Below are positions 44,175-52,654 of a DNA stretch of 53,712 bases, piece after piece (the stretch's first letter is position 1; the number at the start of each line of letters is the position of its first letter). Under the pieces are notes generated by a model. It saw nothing but the letters and a program-made list of their open reading frames with translations, was not told where the DNA came from and made no database searches. Source of the stretch: Pandoraea sp. (GTDB lineage: Bacteria > Pseudomonadota > Gammaproteobacteria > Burkholderiales > Burkholderiaceae); contig NZ_SCSK01000046.1 in NCBI RefSeq assembly GCF_004297875.1, positions 1 to 53,712 on the forward strand, read 5' to 3'. Both the position numbers and the translations under genes were made by a program.

Positions 44175-45872
44175 ATGGAACACACCACGCCCGAACGGGG
44201 AATGGAGCTGCACGAATTGAGCGCCATCAGCACGGCACTGAACCGGGTTCAGGCGGTCATCGAGTTCGATCTGCACGGCATCGTGCTGCATGCGAACGAC
44301 AATTTCCTGCAAGTCCTCGGCTACACCCTCGACGAAGTGCGCGGCCAGCATCATCGGATGTTCTGCGAAGCAACCTATGCCGAGAGCGCCGCCTACCGGC
44401 AGTTCTGGGAAAAGCTCGGCCGCGGGGAATTCGACCATGGCGAATACAAGCGCATCGGCCGCGACGGGCGCGAGATATGGATCAATGCCTCCTACAACCC
44501 CGTGTTCGACGCCGACGGCAAGCCGTACAAGGTGATCAAGTTCGCCACCGACGTTACCGCCGCGCGCCAGCGCAATGCCGAGTACGAAGGCAAGGTGCGC
44601 GCGATGGACAAGGCGCAGGCGGTCATTGAATTCGATCCGAGCGGCAACATACTGACGGCCAACCAGAATTTTCTCGACGCCATGGGTTATCGACTCGAGG
44701 AGATTCAGGGCAAGCATCACCGCATCTTCTGCGACGACGCTTATACGGCCAGCGACGACTATCGCGCCTTCTGGGCCAAGCTCAACCGTGGCGAGTTCGA
44801 CGCGGGCCGGTACAAGCGACTGGGTAAGGGTGGCCGCGTGATTTGGATCCAGGCCACCTACAATCCTATTTACGACGGTAACGACAAGCTGACCAAAGTG
44901 GTCAAGTTCGCTACCGATGTCACCGCTCAGGTCGAGCTGGAAGAGCAGGTCAGGCGGCGCGCCGAGGACGACCAGCGCAAGGTGGCCGCCCTGCTCGAGG
45001 TCGTCAACGGCGCTGCCGCGGGCGACCTGACCGGGCAGATCGTGATTGGCGGCACGGACCCGATCGACCAGCTCGGCGCCGGCATCAAACACATGATCGA
45101 CGATCTGCGCGGCGTGATCGGCCAGGTGGTCGAGTCGGCCAGCGGCTTCTCGGCATCGTCGCAGGACATCGCCGGTCGCGCCAACACGGTGGCCGGCGGC
45201 GCCCAATCGCTCGGTGCGACGGTCGAGGAAATGAACGCTTCGGTGGAAGAACTGACCGCCTCGATCAACTCGATTGCCGACAACTCGCGCAGCGCCGACG
45301 GCTTGGCCAAGGACACCCAGCAGGAAGCCGAGCGCGGCGCCAAGGCGATTGCCCGCTCGATCGAGTCGATGGAGCTGATCAATAAGTCGTCGGAAGACAT
45401 CAGCGAAATCATCAAGGTGATTGGTGAAATCGCCAGTCAAACCAATTTGTTGGCGTTCAACGCCGCCATCGAGGCCGCGCGCGCTGGCGAGCACGGACTT
45501 GGCTTTTCGGTCGTTGCCGACGAGGTACGCAAGCTCGCCGAGCGTTCGTCACAGGCGGCCAAGGAAATTTCCAAATTGATCAACGAATCGGTCAAGCGGA
45601 TCGCGCAAGGCAGTGACATCTCCCGCCAGGCCGGCGAGGCCTTCGAAAAGATCGTGGCCGGCGTCGCCCGCACCACTCAGGCCATCTCCGAGATTTCCTG
45701 CGGGGCAGACGAACAGTTGGTGGCCGCGCGCGAAGTCAGCGCGGCAATCCAGCAAGTTGCCGAGGACGCGGAGAAATCGGCCGGCGCCTGCGACCTTATC
45801 GCGCGAGAGAGTGCCACGCTCATGCGTGGCGCCGAGGCACTCGACAAGACAGTCATGCGTTTCGTGGTCTAG
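44175..45872 (+). CDS. Soluble methyl-accepting chemotaxis protein with two PAS domains
   Basis: This 565-residue receptor has no membrane segment. Two similar PAS modules (about residues 15-135 and 140-255) each contain an HHRxFC segment ([10 protein letters not shown] and [10 protein letters not shown]), typical of haem- or flavin-type Aer2/BdlA-like sensors, suggesting a redox or gas input. The signalling helix bundle follows, with the tip [18 protein letters not shown]. No pentapeptide for CheR is seen at the end (DKTVMRFVV). GGGAGC six bases upstream supports the ATG. It is followed by CheR, CheD and a triple-CheW gene. Confidence 0.93.
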   Translation: MEHTTPERGMELHELSAISTALNRVQAVIEFDLHGIVLHANDNFLQVLGYTLDEVRGQHHRMFCEATYAESAAYRQFWEKLGRGEFDHGEYKRIGRDGREIWINASYNPVFDADGKPYKVIKFATDVTAARQRNAEYEGKVRAMDKAQAVIEFDPSGNILTANQNFLDAMGYRLEEIQGKHHRIFCDDAYTASDDYRAFWAKLNRGEFDAGRYKRLGKGGRVIWIQATYNPIYDGNDKLTKVVKFATDVTAQVELEEQVRRRAEDDQRKVAALLEVVNGAAAGDLTGQIVIGGTDPIDQLGAGIKHMIDDLRGVIGQVVESASGFSASSQDIAGRANTVAGGAQSLGATVEEMNASVEELTASINSIADNSRSADGLAKDTQQEAERGAKAIARSIESMELINKSSEDISEIIKVIGEIASQTNLLAFNAAIEAARAGEHGLGFSVVADEVRKLAERSSQAAKEISKLINESVKRIAQGSDISRQAGEAFEKIVAGVARTTQAISEISCGADEQLVAAREVSAAIQQVAEDAEKSAGACDLIARESATLMRGAEALDKTVMRFVV

Positions 45873-45891
45873 CCTTGGGAAGGCCCCTGCC

Positions 45892-46734
45892 ATGAGCGAT
45901 TCCGAGGTCGATCCGCTCACCCGGCGCGCCCTGTTCGAGCAGGTGCGCCGGCATACCGGCATTGTCATGAACGAGCGCAAATGGCCGATGCTCGACGGCC
46001 GCCTGCGGCGTCGCCTGCAGGCGCTCGCCCTGCCGGGCTACCGCGAGTATTTGGGCTTGCTGGAAGCAACACCCAGCGAAGTGCGCGACTTCGTCGATCT
46101 GGTCACCACCAATGAAACATCGTTCTTCCGCACACCGCGCATCTGGCAATATCTGGCCGAGGAATTCCTGCCGCGGTGGCACCACGCGCACCCGCATCTG
46201 CCGTTGCGCGTCTGGTCCGCAGCTGCTTCGAGCGGCGAGGAAGCCTACAGCGTCGCGATGCTGTGCGAGGAATTTCGCGCCCGTCACCCGGGTTTCCGTT
46301 ATCGCATTCTCGCCACCGATATTTCGGACGGCATTCTGCGCAGCGCCGCAACCGGCCACTACCGCGGACGAAGCGCTGCCGGCCTGCGACAAGCGCATCC
46401 TGCCCTGCTGGACAAATACTTCAGCACCGACGAGGACGGCACCGGCATTCGCGCCAATTCAGCCCTGCGCGCGCAAGTGACGTTTCGCCAGCACAACCTC
46501 TACAAGCCGCCGCGCGACGTCGGGCCGGTCGATCTGACGCTGTTGCGCAACGTCCTGATCTATTTCGACACGGCCGGTCAGCAAGCGGTGCTGGAGAATG
46601 TGCGGCGCGCGATGGCGCCCGACGGCGTGCTGATCGTCGGCGAGTCCGAGTCGTTGAGCCGCTTTCATGCCGGCTTCGTGTTCGAGCAGCCGCTGATCTA
46701 TCGTCAGGGAACGGCCCATGTCCAGCACACGTGA
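45892..46734 (+). CDS. cheR: Chemoreceptor methyltransferase CheR
   Basis: This 280-residue S-adenosylmethionine-dependent glutamate methyltransferase has the N-terminal helical domain (about 1-75), then TTNETSFFR, the SAM-binding RVWSAAASSGEEAYSVAM, ATDISDGILRSA and LRNVLIYFD. GGGAAGG precedes the ATG. Its end overlaps the CheD start by 17 bp. With CheD and CheW it should adjust the receptor encoded immediately upstream. A CheB partner is not in the window. Confidence 0.95.
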   Translation: MSDSEVDPLTRRALFEQVRRHTGIVMNERKWPMLDGRLRRRLQALALPGYREYLGLLEATPSEVRDFVDLVTTNETSFFRTPRIWQYLAEEFLPRWHHAHPHLPLRVWSAAASSGEEAYSVAMLCEEFRARHPGFRYRILATDISDGILRSAATGHYRGRSAAGLRQAHPALLDKYFSTDEDGTGIRANSALRAQVTFRQHNLYKPPRDVGPVDLTLLRNVLIYFDTAGQQAVLENVRRAMAPDGVLIVGESESLSRFHAGFVFEQPLIYRQGTAHVQHT

Positions 46735-47209
46735 AATCCAGGTGCACATGTGCGAAATCGCCGTCGGCCGCGGCAGCGATGGCAACGTGCTGCGCACTAC
46801 GCTCGGCTCCTGCGTGGGCATCGGCTTACTGTGGCGCGAGCGCGATCTCTATGGACTGGCGCATTGCCTGCTGCCCGACAGCGCGCCCGGCGCGCCCCGT
46901 CCGGTCGAGCCGGGCGCCAAATACGTCACCCAGGCCGTGCCATCGCTGCTGTCGATGATGCATGCCTGGCATGCGCCACCGAACGCGCTGGAAGCCGTGC
47001 TGGCCGGCGGCGCGAATATGGTGCATTACGTCAGCACGCCACGCCATGCGCCGATCGGCGAGCTGAATGTGCGCACCGCGCAAAGACTGCTTGCCGAGCG
47101 CGGCGTGCGGGTGGTGCACCTCGACGTCGGCGGCGACTGCGGCCGCCAATTGTCGATCGATTGCGCCCGGCACGAATATGCGGTCAAGACAATCTCTCGC
47201 TTTGCCTGA
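46718..47209 (+). CDS. cheD: Chemoreceptor glutamine deamidase CheD
   Basis: This 163-residue deamidase has catalytic C32 (TTLGSCVGIG) and H49 (YGLAHCLLP), with the GGAN and NVRTAQRLL blocks conserved. It converts receptor Gln to Glu for later methylation. Its start lies inside the cheR gene, so the two are translationally coupled. Confidence 0.94.
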   Translation: MSSTREIQVHMCEIAVGRGSDGNVLRTTLGSCVGIGLLWRERDLYGLAHCLLPDSAPGAPRPVEPGAKYVTQAVPSLLSMMHAWHAPPNALEAVLAGGANMVHYVSTPRHAPIGELNVRTAQRLLAERGVRVVHLDVGGDCGRQLSIDCARHEYAVKTISRFA

Positions 47210-47232
47210 TCTCGATGAACCGGAACCCCGCC

Positions 47233-48762
47233 ATGGAAAACGCCGCCGCGCCCGACCTTTCGTCCGCCGTCGAACTGTATGGTTCGTTTCACCTGGGCCA
47301 GGCCGAGCTGGCGTTACCGGTCGCAGCGCTGCAGGAGGTGGTCAATTATCCCGCCGCCGTCACCCGGGTGCCGCTTGCCCCGCCCCATTTACTGGGCCTG
47401 TTCAACCTGCGCAGCACGCTCATTCCCATCGTCGATTTGTGCCAGTTGCTGCGCCTGTCCGGGGATCGTGCGCGCCTGACCGGCAAGATTGCCATTGTCG
47501 AGCTGGGCGACGCCCGCGTCGGTCTGCTGTTCGATGGCACCGGAGAAATCCTGCGCGTGCCGGCCGCCCAAAAAGTCGCCTTCGAGCCGCCCGCCAATGG
47601 CATCGCAGTGATCGCCGGTGCGCTCAAGCTCAATGGCGGCGAGCGCATTTTGCAGATTCTCTCGGCCGCGGCGCTGCTCGGGTTGCCCGACATGCCGCGC
47701 CTGCAACACCGGGCCGACAGCATGCAGCGTCGCGCGCAGCGGGCGCTGCGCGAGCAAACGGTGTCGTTCCGGGCGGCGGGCGCTCACGTGGCGCTGCCGA
47801 TGGCGGCCATCCAGGAGATCATCCGCGTGCCGACGCTACTTCCCTCGCCGTTGGCCGACGAGCTATGTATCGGCATGCTGAACCTGCGCGGCGCGACCCT
47901 GCCGGTGGTGGATCTGGCGCGCTTGCTGGGCGCGGGTTCCGATGGCGAGGCCGAGGCAGAGGAGCCGTCCGACGAGCCGAGTAATCAGGCCGCGACCGAC
48001 GAGCAGCGCATCGTGATCTTTCAGCAACAGGGCGTGCACGTCGGACTGCTGGTCGACGAAGTGCGCAGCATCGTCGGCTATCGCGCCGACGATTTGCTGC
48101 CCATGCCGGTCTATTGCGCGCGGCAGGTGCCTCTGTTCGCCGGCTGCTTCGGGCATGACGGGCAGGACAGCATTTTCCTTCTGAGTCCGGCGGCATTGCT
48201 GGCGCACCCGCAGCTCGCCGCGATCGCCGAGGGACACCACGAACTTTACCGTGCGACCGGCGCAGCGTCGACGGCCGCCGGCCCCAACGCGCGCCGGCAT
48301 ACCGGCATGCGCGAGACCTATGTGATGTTCCGGCTGGGGCACCTGCTCGGGGTGCGCATCCGCCAGTTGCGCGAGGTAATCGATTACGGCGGCGAGATCG
48401 TCACGACACCGGGCGCGCCGTCGTTCGTACGCGGCGTGCTGCATCTGCGCCGGGAATTGATCACCGTGGTCGATGTGCGTGCCATGCTCGGCATGGCCCC
48501 GCACGACGATCTCGCGCAGACAAAGATTCTGATCGTCGAACATAGCGGGGAAAAATTCGGTCTGGTGGTCGATACGGTCGACAATATCGTCACGCTCGAC
48601 GACGGCGAGCGCGTGCCGGTGCCGGCCGTACTGCTGCAGCAGGCCGGCGCTGCACTGCGCGGCTGCATGACGGAGGCTGTTGAATTGCCCGAGCACGGCA
48701 TGCTGATGCTGATCGATCTGGGCCGCCTGTGCGAACACGTCGCGCTTGAAGCGGCGGCTTGA
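47233..48762 (+). CDS. Protein with three tandem CheW domains
   Basis: This 509-residue adaptor has three CheW modules: about residues 10-150 (FHLGQAELALPVAALQEVV, LLGLFNLRSTLIPIVDLCQ), 165-325 (VSFRAAGAHVALPMAAIQEII, GMLNLRGATLPVVDL) and 360-500 (YVMFRLGHLLGVRIRQLREVI, VRGVLHLRRELITVVDVR). Each contains the NLRG/HLRR-type turn that contacts receptor and CheA. Ordinary CheW has one module of about 150 residues. The first domain lacks the N-terminal regulator part of CheV, and no receiver domain is seen. The start is 47233 (GGAA upstream) or 47215. It ends the chemosensory block; no CheA, CheY or CheB is present. Confidence 0.88.
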   Translation: MENAAAPDLSSAVELYGSFHLGQAELALPVAALQEVVNYPAAVTRVPLAPPHLLGLFNLRSTLIPIVDLCQLLRLSGDRARLTGKIAIVELGDARVGLLFDGTGEILRVPAAQKVAFEPPANGIAVIAGALKLNGGERILQILSAAALLGLPDMPRLQHRADSMQRRAQRALREQTVSFRAAGAHVALPMAAIQEIIRVPTLLPSPLADELCIGMLNLRGATLPVVDLARLLGAGSDGEAEAEEPSDEPSNQAATDEQRIVIFQQQGVHVGLLVDEVRSIVGYRADDLLPMPVYCARQVPLFAGCFGHDGQDSIFLLSPAALLAHPQLAAIAEGHHELYRATGAASTAAGPNARRHTGMRETYVMFRLGHLLGVRIRQLREVIDYGGEIVTTPGAPSFVRGVLHLRRELITVVDVRAMLGMAPHDDLAQTKILIVEHSGEKFGLVVDTVDNIVTLDDGERVPVPAVLLQQAGAALRGCMTEAVELPEHGMLMLIDLGRLCEHVALEAAA

Positions 48763-48777
48763 GTCACGCTGCCCGCG

Positions 48778-50292
48778 TCACTCGATACCGAGTGCCTCGA
48801 GCCATGGAAACAGTCGCCGACGACCGGGCCGGACTTGCCGGTGGTAGTCCACCGGACGGGCGCACCGCAGGAATTCGCCACGTCCGTGGGCGTCGCTCAC
48901 ATACCCCGTAGCGCGCTCCCACAAGATCGTGCCGCGCGAGAGCGTGAGCGCCGGCCAGGCCCTTACTTCACGCCCCTCGTATGGCGTGTAATCGACCGCA
49001 TGGTGCAGGGCCTCGTTGCGGATCGGCTGCGCGGCGAAGGTGTCCCAGATTACCAGGTCGGCATCCGAGCCGATCGCAATACTGCCCTTGCGCGGGTAAA
49101 GCCCATATAGCTTGGCCGGCTCGGTCGCGGTAAGCGAGACAAAGCGCTGCACGCCGATGCGGCCCTGCAGGACGCCCTCGGAAAACAAGAGCGGCAGGCG
49201 GGTCTCCAGGCCAGGAATGCCATTGGGCACGCGATCGAACGGCGCATCTTCACCGGCGATCTGCTTGCCGCGCGTGTCCGCATAACGGTAGGGTGCGTGG
49301 TCCGACGAAAACACCTGGAAAGTGCCGTGATCAAGCGCCCGCCACACCGACTCCTGATTAGCGGCATCGCGCGGTGGCGGGCTGCAGATGCACTTGGCGC
49401 CTTCGAAACCCTCGCCCGCCAGGTCGTCGTGGGTCAGGAACAAGTATTGCGGGCAGGTCTCGGCATAGATCGGTGCGCCGCGCATCTGGGCCTGCTGTAT
49501 CTGCTCGATCGCCTCGCGCCCCGACACGTGCACGATCAGCACCGGCGTGTCGAGCATTTCGGCAAGCGAGATCGCCCGATGCGTCGCTTCGCGCTCGACC
49601 GCCGGCAAGCGCGAGAAGGCGTGATACAACGGCGCGCTCAGGCCACGCGCCAGCATTCGCTCGGTGAGCCAGGCAATGCAGTCGGCATTCTCCGCGTGGA
49701 CCATGGTCATCGCCTTCTCGCGCCTTGCCACTTCGAGCACGTCGAGGATGCGACGGTCGTCGAGTTTGAGTGCGTCATAGGTCATGTAGATCTTGAACGA
49801 CGTATAGCCCTCGGCGATCATCGCCGGCAGCTCGGCCTCAAGTAGCGCGGGCGTGGGGTCGGTGATGATCAGGTGAAACGCATAGTCGATGATCGCCTTG
49901 CCTGCCGCGCGCGCGTGGTAATCGGCCACTGCCTCGCGCAGCGTGCCGCCACGCCGCTGCAGCGCGAACGGAATGATGGTGGTCGTGCCGCCGCACGCGG
50001 CCGAGCGCGTGCCGCTGGCGAAATCATCCGCCATCAAGGTGCCGTCGTCGCTCGGCTGGTCGAGGTGGCAGTGCGCGTCGATGCCGCCGGGCAACACCCA
50101 GCGTCCGGCGGCATCGATCTCCCGGGCGCCGCCGCTCAAATCCTGGCCCAACGCCGCAATCACACCATCGGCAACGCCGATGTCGGCGCTAAAGGTGTCG
50201 GCGGCCGTGGCAATGCGGGCGTTGCGCACCACCAGGTCGAATGCCGCATGCGTTTGCATCCGTTGCCGGACATGAGATTCGATGGCACTCAT
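48778..50292 (-). CDS. hydA: Dihydropyrimidinase / hydantoinase family amidohydrolase, second copy
   Basis: This 504-residue protein is a paralogue of the enzyme at 621-2084, with the same metal site: H74-x-H76, K167 (TSFKIYMTYD), H199, H255 and D331 (SSDHAP). The ATG at 50292 gives an N-terminus like the first copy; the longer frame to 50397 adds 35 unlike residues. It lies 125 bp downstream of the ABC ATPase gene, on the same strand, so it is probably the enzyme for the imported ring compound. It is separated from the triple-CheW gene by only 15 bp, convergent. Confidence 0.9.
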   Translation of the reverse strand: MSAIESHVRQRMQTHAAFDLVVRNARIATAADTFSADIGVADGVIAALGQDLSGGAREIDAAGRWVLPGGIDAHCHLDQPSDDGTLMADDFASGTRSAACGGTTTIIPFALQRRGGTLREAVADYHARAAGKAIIDYAFHLIITDPTPALLEAELPAMIAEGYTSFKIYMTYDALKLDDRRILDVLEVARREKAMTMVHAENADCIAWLTERMLARGLSAPLYHAFSRLPAVEREATHRAISLAEMLDTPVLIVHVSGREAIEQIQQAQMRGAPIYAETCPQYLFLTHDDLAGEGFEGAKCICSPPPRDAANQESVWRALDHGTFQVFSSDHAPYRYADTRGKQIAGEDAPFDRVPNGIPGLETRLPLLFSEGVLQGRIGVQRFVSLTATEPAKLYGLYPRKGSIAIGSDADLVIWDTFAAQPIRNEALHHAVDYTPYEGREVRAWPALTLSRGTILWERATGYVSDAHGRGEFLRCARPVDYHRQVRPGRRRLFPWLEALGIE

Positions 50293-50417
50293 GTGAGATC
50301 CCGCAGCGGATGCGACGCGCCCTCGACGGGGGACGAAATGGCAAGCAAGCGACGTAAAGTCATGACAATCCCGATTCAATTTCAAAACGACGTGCAATAT
50401 CTCGGCAACCAGTGCCG

Positions 50418-51203
50418 TCAGTGCGCGCGGGCAAGCCGGCTGGCTGCGCGCGCTTCTTCGCGAATCAGCCCCAGTACATGACGCTTGAGATCGTTAAAGC
50501 GCGGCGAGGTCACGTCACGCGGGCGCGGCAGATCGACGCCGATCATCTCCCGGATGCGGCCCGGCCGGTGCGTCATGACGGCCACCTGGGTGCCCAGCAG
50601 CAGCGCCTCGTCGACGCTGTGCGTGACAAACACGATGGTCGATTGAGATTTCTGCCAGATCGTCACCAGCTCCTGCTGGAGCTCCTCCTTGGTCTGCGCG
50701 TCGAGCGCGGCGAACGGCTCGTCCATCAGGATCACGTCGGGGTTGAGCAGCAGCGCGCGGGCGATACCCACGCGTTGGCTCATGCCTCCGGAGAGTTCGG
50801 ACGGATAATGGTTTTCGAAGCCAGTCAGGCCGACCAGATCGATATAGGCCTGCGCCAGTTCGCGCCGCTCCTGTTTGCCGCGCCCCTGCAGCTTGTGATA
50901 GAAGGCCACGTTTTCCCACACCATGAGCCAAGGCATCAGTGTCGCCTGCTGGAACACCATGCCGCGATTCGCGCCCGGTTGGTCAACTTGCTGGCCGCCG
51001 ACGATCACGCGCCCGCTGGATGCGCTCTCGAAGCCGGCGATCATATTCAGCAAGGTCGATTTGCCGCAGCCGGAAGGCCCCAGCAGGCAGAGGAACGCCT
51101 GCTTCTCCAGGCGCAGCGAGACGTGGTCGAGTGTCTGCAACTCGGTGCCGCGCCGGGTGTCGGTGAACACTTTGCTGACATCGTCGATTTGTACGTAAGA
51201 CAT
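50418..51203 (-). CDS. ABC transporter ATPase, NitT/TauT (SsuB/TauB-like) type
   Basis: This 261-residue ATPase has Walker A GPSGCGKST, the Q loop MVFQQATLMPW, signature LSGGMSQR, Walker B VILMDEPF and the switch His in VTHSVDEA. Similarity is to nitrate, sulfonate, taurine and pyrimidine-precursor importers. It is second of the visible importer genes, 46 bp after the permease. Energises uptake at the inner membrane. Confidence 0.94.
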   Translation of the reverse strand: MSYVQIDDVSKVFTDTRRGTELQTLDHVSLRLEKQAFLCLLGPSGCGKSTLLNMIAGFESASSGRVIVGGQQVDQPGANRGMVFQQATLMPWLMVWENVAFYHKLQGRGKQERRELAQAYIDLVGLTGFENHYPSELSGGMSQRVGIARALLLNPDVILMDEPFAALDAQTKEELQQELVTIWQKSQSTIVFVTHSVDEALLLGTQVAVMTHRPGRIREMIGVDLPRPRDVTSPRFNDLKRHVLGLIREEARAASRLARAH

Positions 51204-51249
51204 TTTTCTCTCCCCGAAAGCAATCGGTTACGGAACCCGCCAGACGGCG

Positions 51250-52098
51250 TCAGCGCTTGTTGGCGCCACGATGCTGCCAATGCAACACCCGGTTCATCAG
51301 CGCCTTCATCATCAGGTCGGACAAATAGCCGAGCACGCCGATGCTGATCATCGCGGCTATCACGAGGTCGTAGCGCAAGAAGTAGTACGAATCCCACAGC
51401 GAATAGCCGAGCCCGCTCTTGACCGCCACCATCTCCGCAGTCACTGTCAGCATCCAGGCCGAACCGATGGCGATGCGCAGTCCGGCGAAAATGCTTGGCA
51501 GCGCCGCCGGCAGTACGATAAAGCGCAGCATCTGCTGCTGGGTGGCACCCATCATCGCCGCGGCACGAATCAGTTGCCGGTCGGTCGCCTTCACGCCATG
51601 GATCGTATTGAGCAGGATCGGGAAGAATGCGCCGAGGAAAACCAGAAAGATCGCCGGCTTGTTGGCGATGCCGAACCAGATGATCGCCAGTGGAATCCAC
51701 GACACCGGCGGAATCGGGCGCAGCAGTTGCAGGGTCGGCTCGATCGCCTGCTCGACCCAGCGCCACCAGCCAATCGCGACGCCCAGGCCGATCCCCACGA
51801 ACGAGGCGAGCGCGTAGCCGCACGCCACGCGCGCCAGGCTCGCCTCGGCACTGCCTAGCCAGGCGCCGCTATATGACAGGGTCGAGCCGTCGGTGGCGAA
51901 AATCCAGTCGGCCAAGGTCATCAGCACGCGCGAGGGTGCCGGCAACAGCGATGGCGGGATCCATCCCGAGCGGGAGAATAGTTCCCAGCTCACGATCAGG
52001 GCAAGCGGGACGAACGATCTCAGGAAGCTGGCGCGCATGCGCGCCTTCGGCTTAGAGACCGGCAAGGACATGGTGGGCAGCGTCGGGATCGGATTCAT
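51250..52098 (-). CDS. ABC transporter permease, NitT/TauT type
   Basis: This 282-residue inner-membrane protein has six predicted helices. The cytoplasmic EAA-like loop reads IRAAAMMGATQQQMLRFIVLPAALPSIFAGLRIAIG, the coupling site for the ATPase. The ATG at 52098 (MNPIPTLPTM) has TGGAGC upstream; a longer frame reaches 52155. It follows the broken substrate-binding gene with a gap of 67 bp, so the operon order is binding protein, permease, ATPase, hydantoinase. Confidence 0.93.
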   Translation of the reverse strand: MNPIPTLPTMSLPVSKPKARMRASFLRSFVPLALIVSWELFSRSGWIPPSLLPAPSRVLMTLADWIFATDGSTLSYSGAWLGSAEASLARVACGYALASFVGIGLGVAIGWWRWVEQAIEPTLQLLRPIPPVSWIPLAIIWFGIANKPAIFLVFLGAFFPILLNTIHGVKATDRQLIRAAAMMGATQQQMLRFIVLPAALPSIFAGLRIAIGSAWMLTVTAEMVAVKSGLGYSLWDSYYFLRYDLVIAAMISIGVLGYLSDLMMKALMNRVLHWQHRGANKR

Positions 52099-52165
52099 GG
52101 CGTTCGATAGCTCCAGGCCTTGCGGCAAAGAAAGGGACGATGGGCGGGCCGGCATGACGGGGCGC

Positions 52166-52468
52166 TCAGTAGCCCAACGCGGTCTTTGGCTGACCGGTGG
52201 CTTTCATGAGAAACGAATAGTCCATGTGCTGATCGATCTGCGTCGAAACGTCCGACGAGACATAGTGCAAGTCGTGCATCATCGCAGCGATCGCATAGGT
52301 TTTCTTGCGGTACATGCGATAGTCGGGGTCAGTGTTCTTGAGCGACTCCGCCGCCACTTTCGGGTCGAGCGCCGTATACTTGCCGATCGCAGCCAGCCAC
52401 GGACCATCGCCGGCCTTGAGGCCGTCGACCATTTTCACGACAGCGTCCACGGTTTGCTGCACTGATTT
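52166..52468 (-). pseudogene. C-terminal remnant of a NitT/TauT-type substrate-binding protein
   Basis: Only the last 100 or so residues remain, beginning KSVQQTVDAVVKMVDGLK and ending GQPKTALGY. VQQTVDAVVKMVDGLK is the usual helix near the C-terminus of periplasmic binding proteins of this class, and the position upstream of the permease is correct. In the same frame a TAA stop stands at 52471-52469 and no start or signal peptide precedes it. The front of the gene must lie beyond the inserted DNA or be lost. The ABC importer is therefore probably non-functional unless another binding protein serves it. Confidence 0.85.
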
Positions 52469-52582
52469 TTATTGGCTTCCGACAGCTTCCAACGGTTTCC
52501 GGTCTCTCCTGTTTTGTCCAACATTTCAAGTACTTATGTTCCTACACAGTCTTTTTTATACCGATAACATCCGCTTGAATAC

Positions 52583-52622
52583 GGGTAGCTAGTTGGGTAG
52601 CCTCGAGCGTGTGTGGGTAGCT
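52583..52622 (+). repeat. Three GGGTAGC(T/C) direct repeats upstream of the integrase
   Basis: GGGTAGCT (52583-52590), GGGTAGCC (52595-52602) and GGGTAGCT (52615-52622) occur with start-to-start spacing of 12 and 20 bp, just before the integrase ribosome site. They are candidate arm-type integrase or excisionase sites. Confidence 0.45.
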
Positions 52623-52654
52623 ATAATAAGCTAATACTCCACAGGAGCTATGGC

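Noticed and set aside
43974..45494. 506-codon minus-strand frame opposite the PAS receptor
   Set aside because: Mirror of the receptor gene; composition is that of antisense coiled-coil DNA and no start signal is seen.
52583..52622. Short repeats as a CRISPR array
   Set aside because: Only three 8-base units with unequal spacing of 4 and 12 bases; far below repeat and spacer sizes, and no cas gene.
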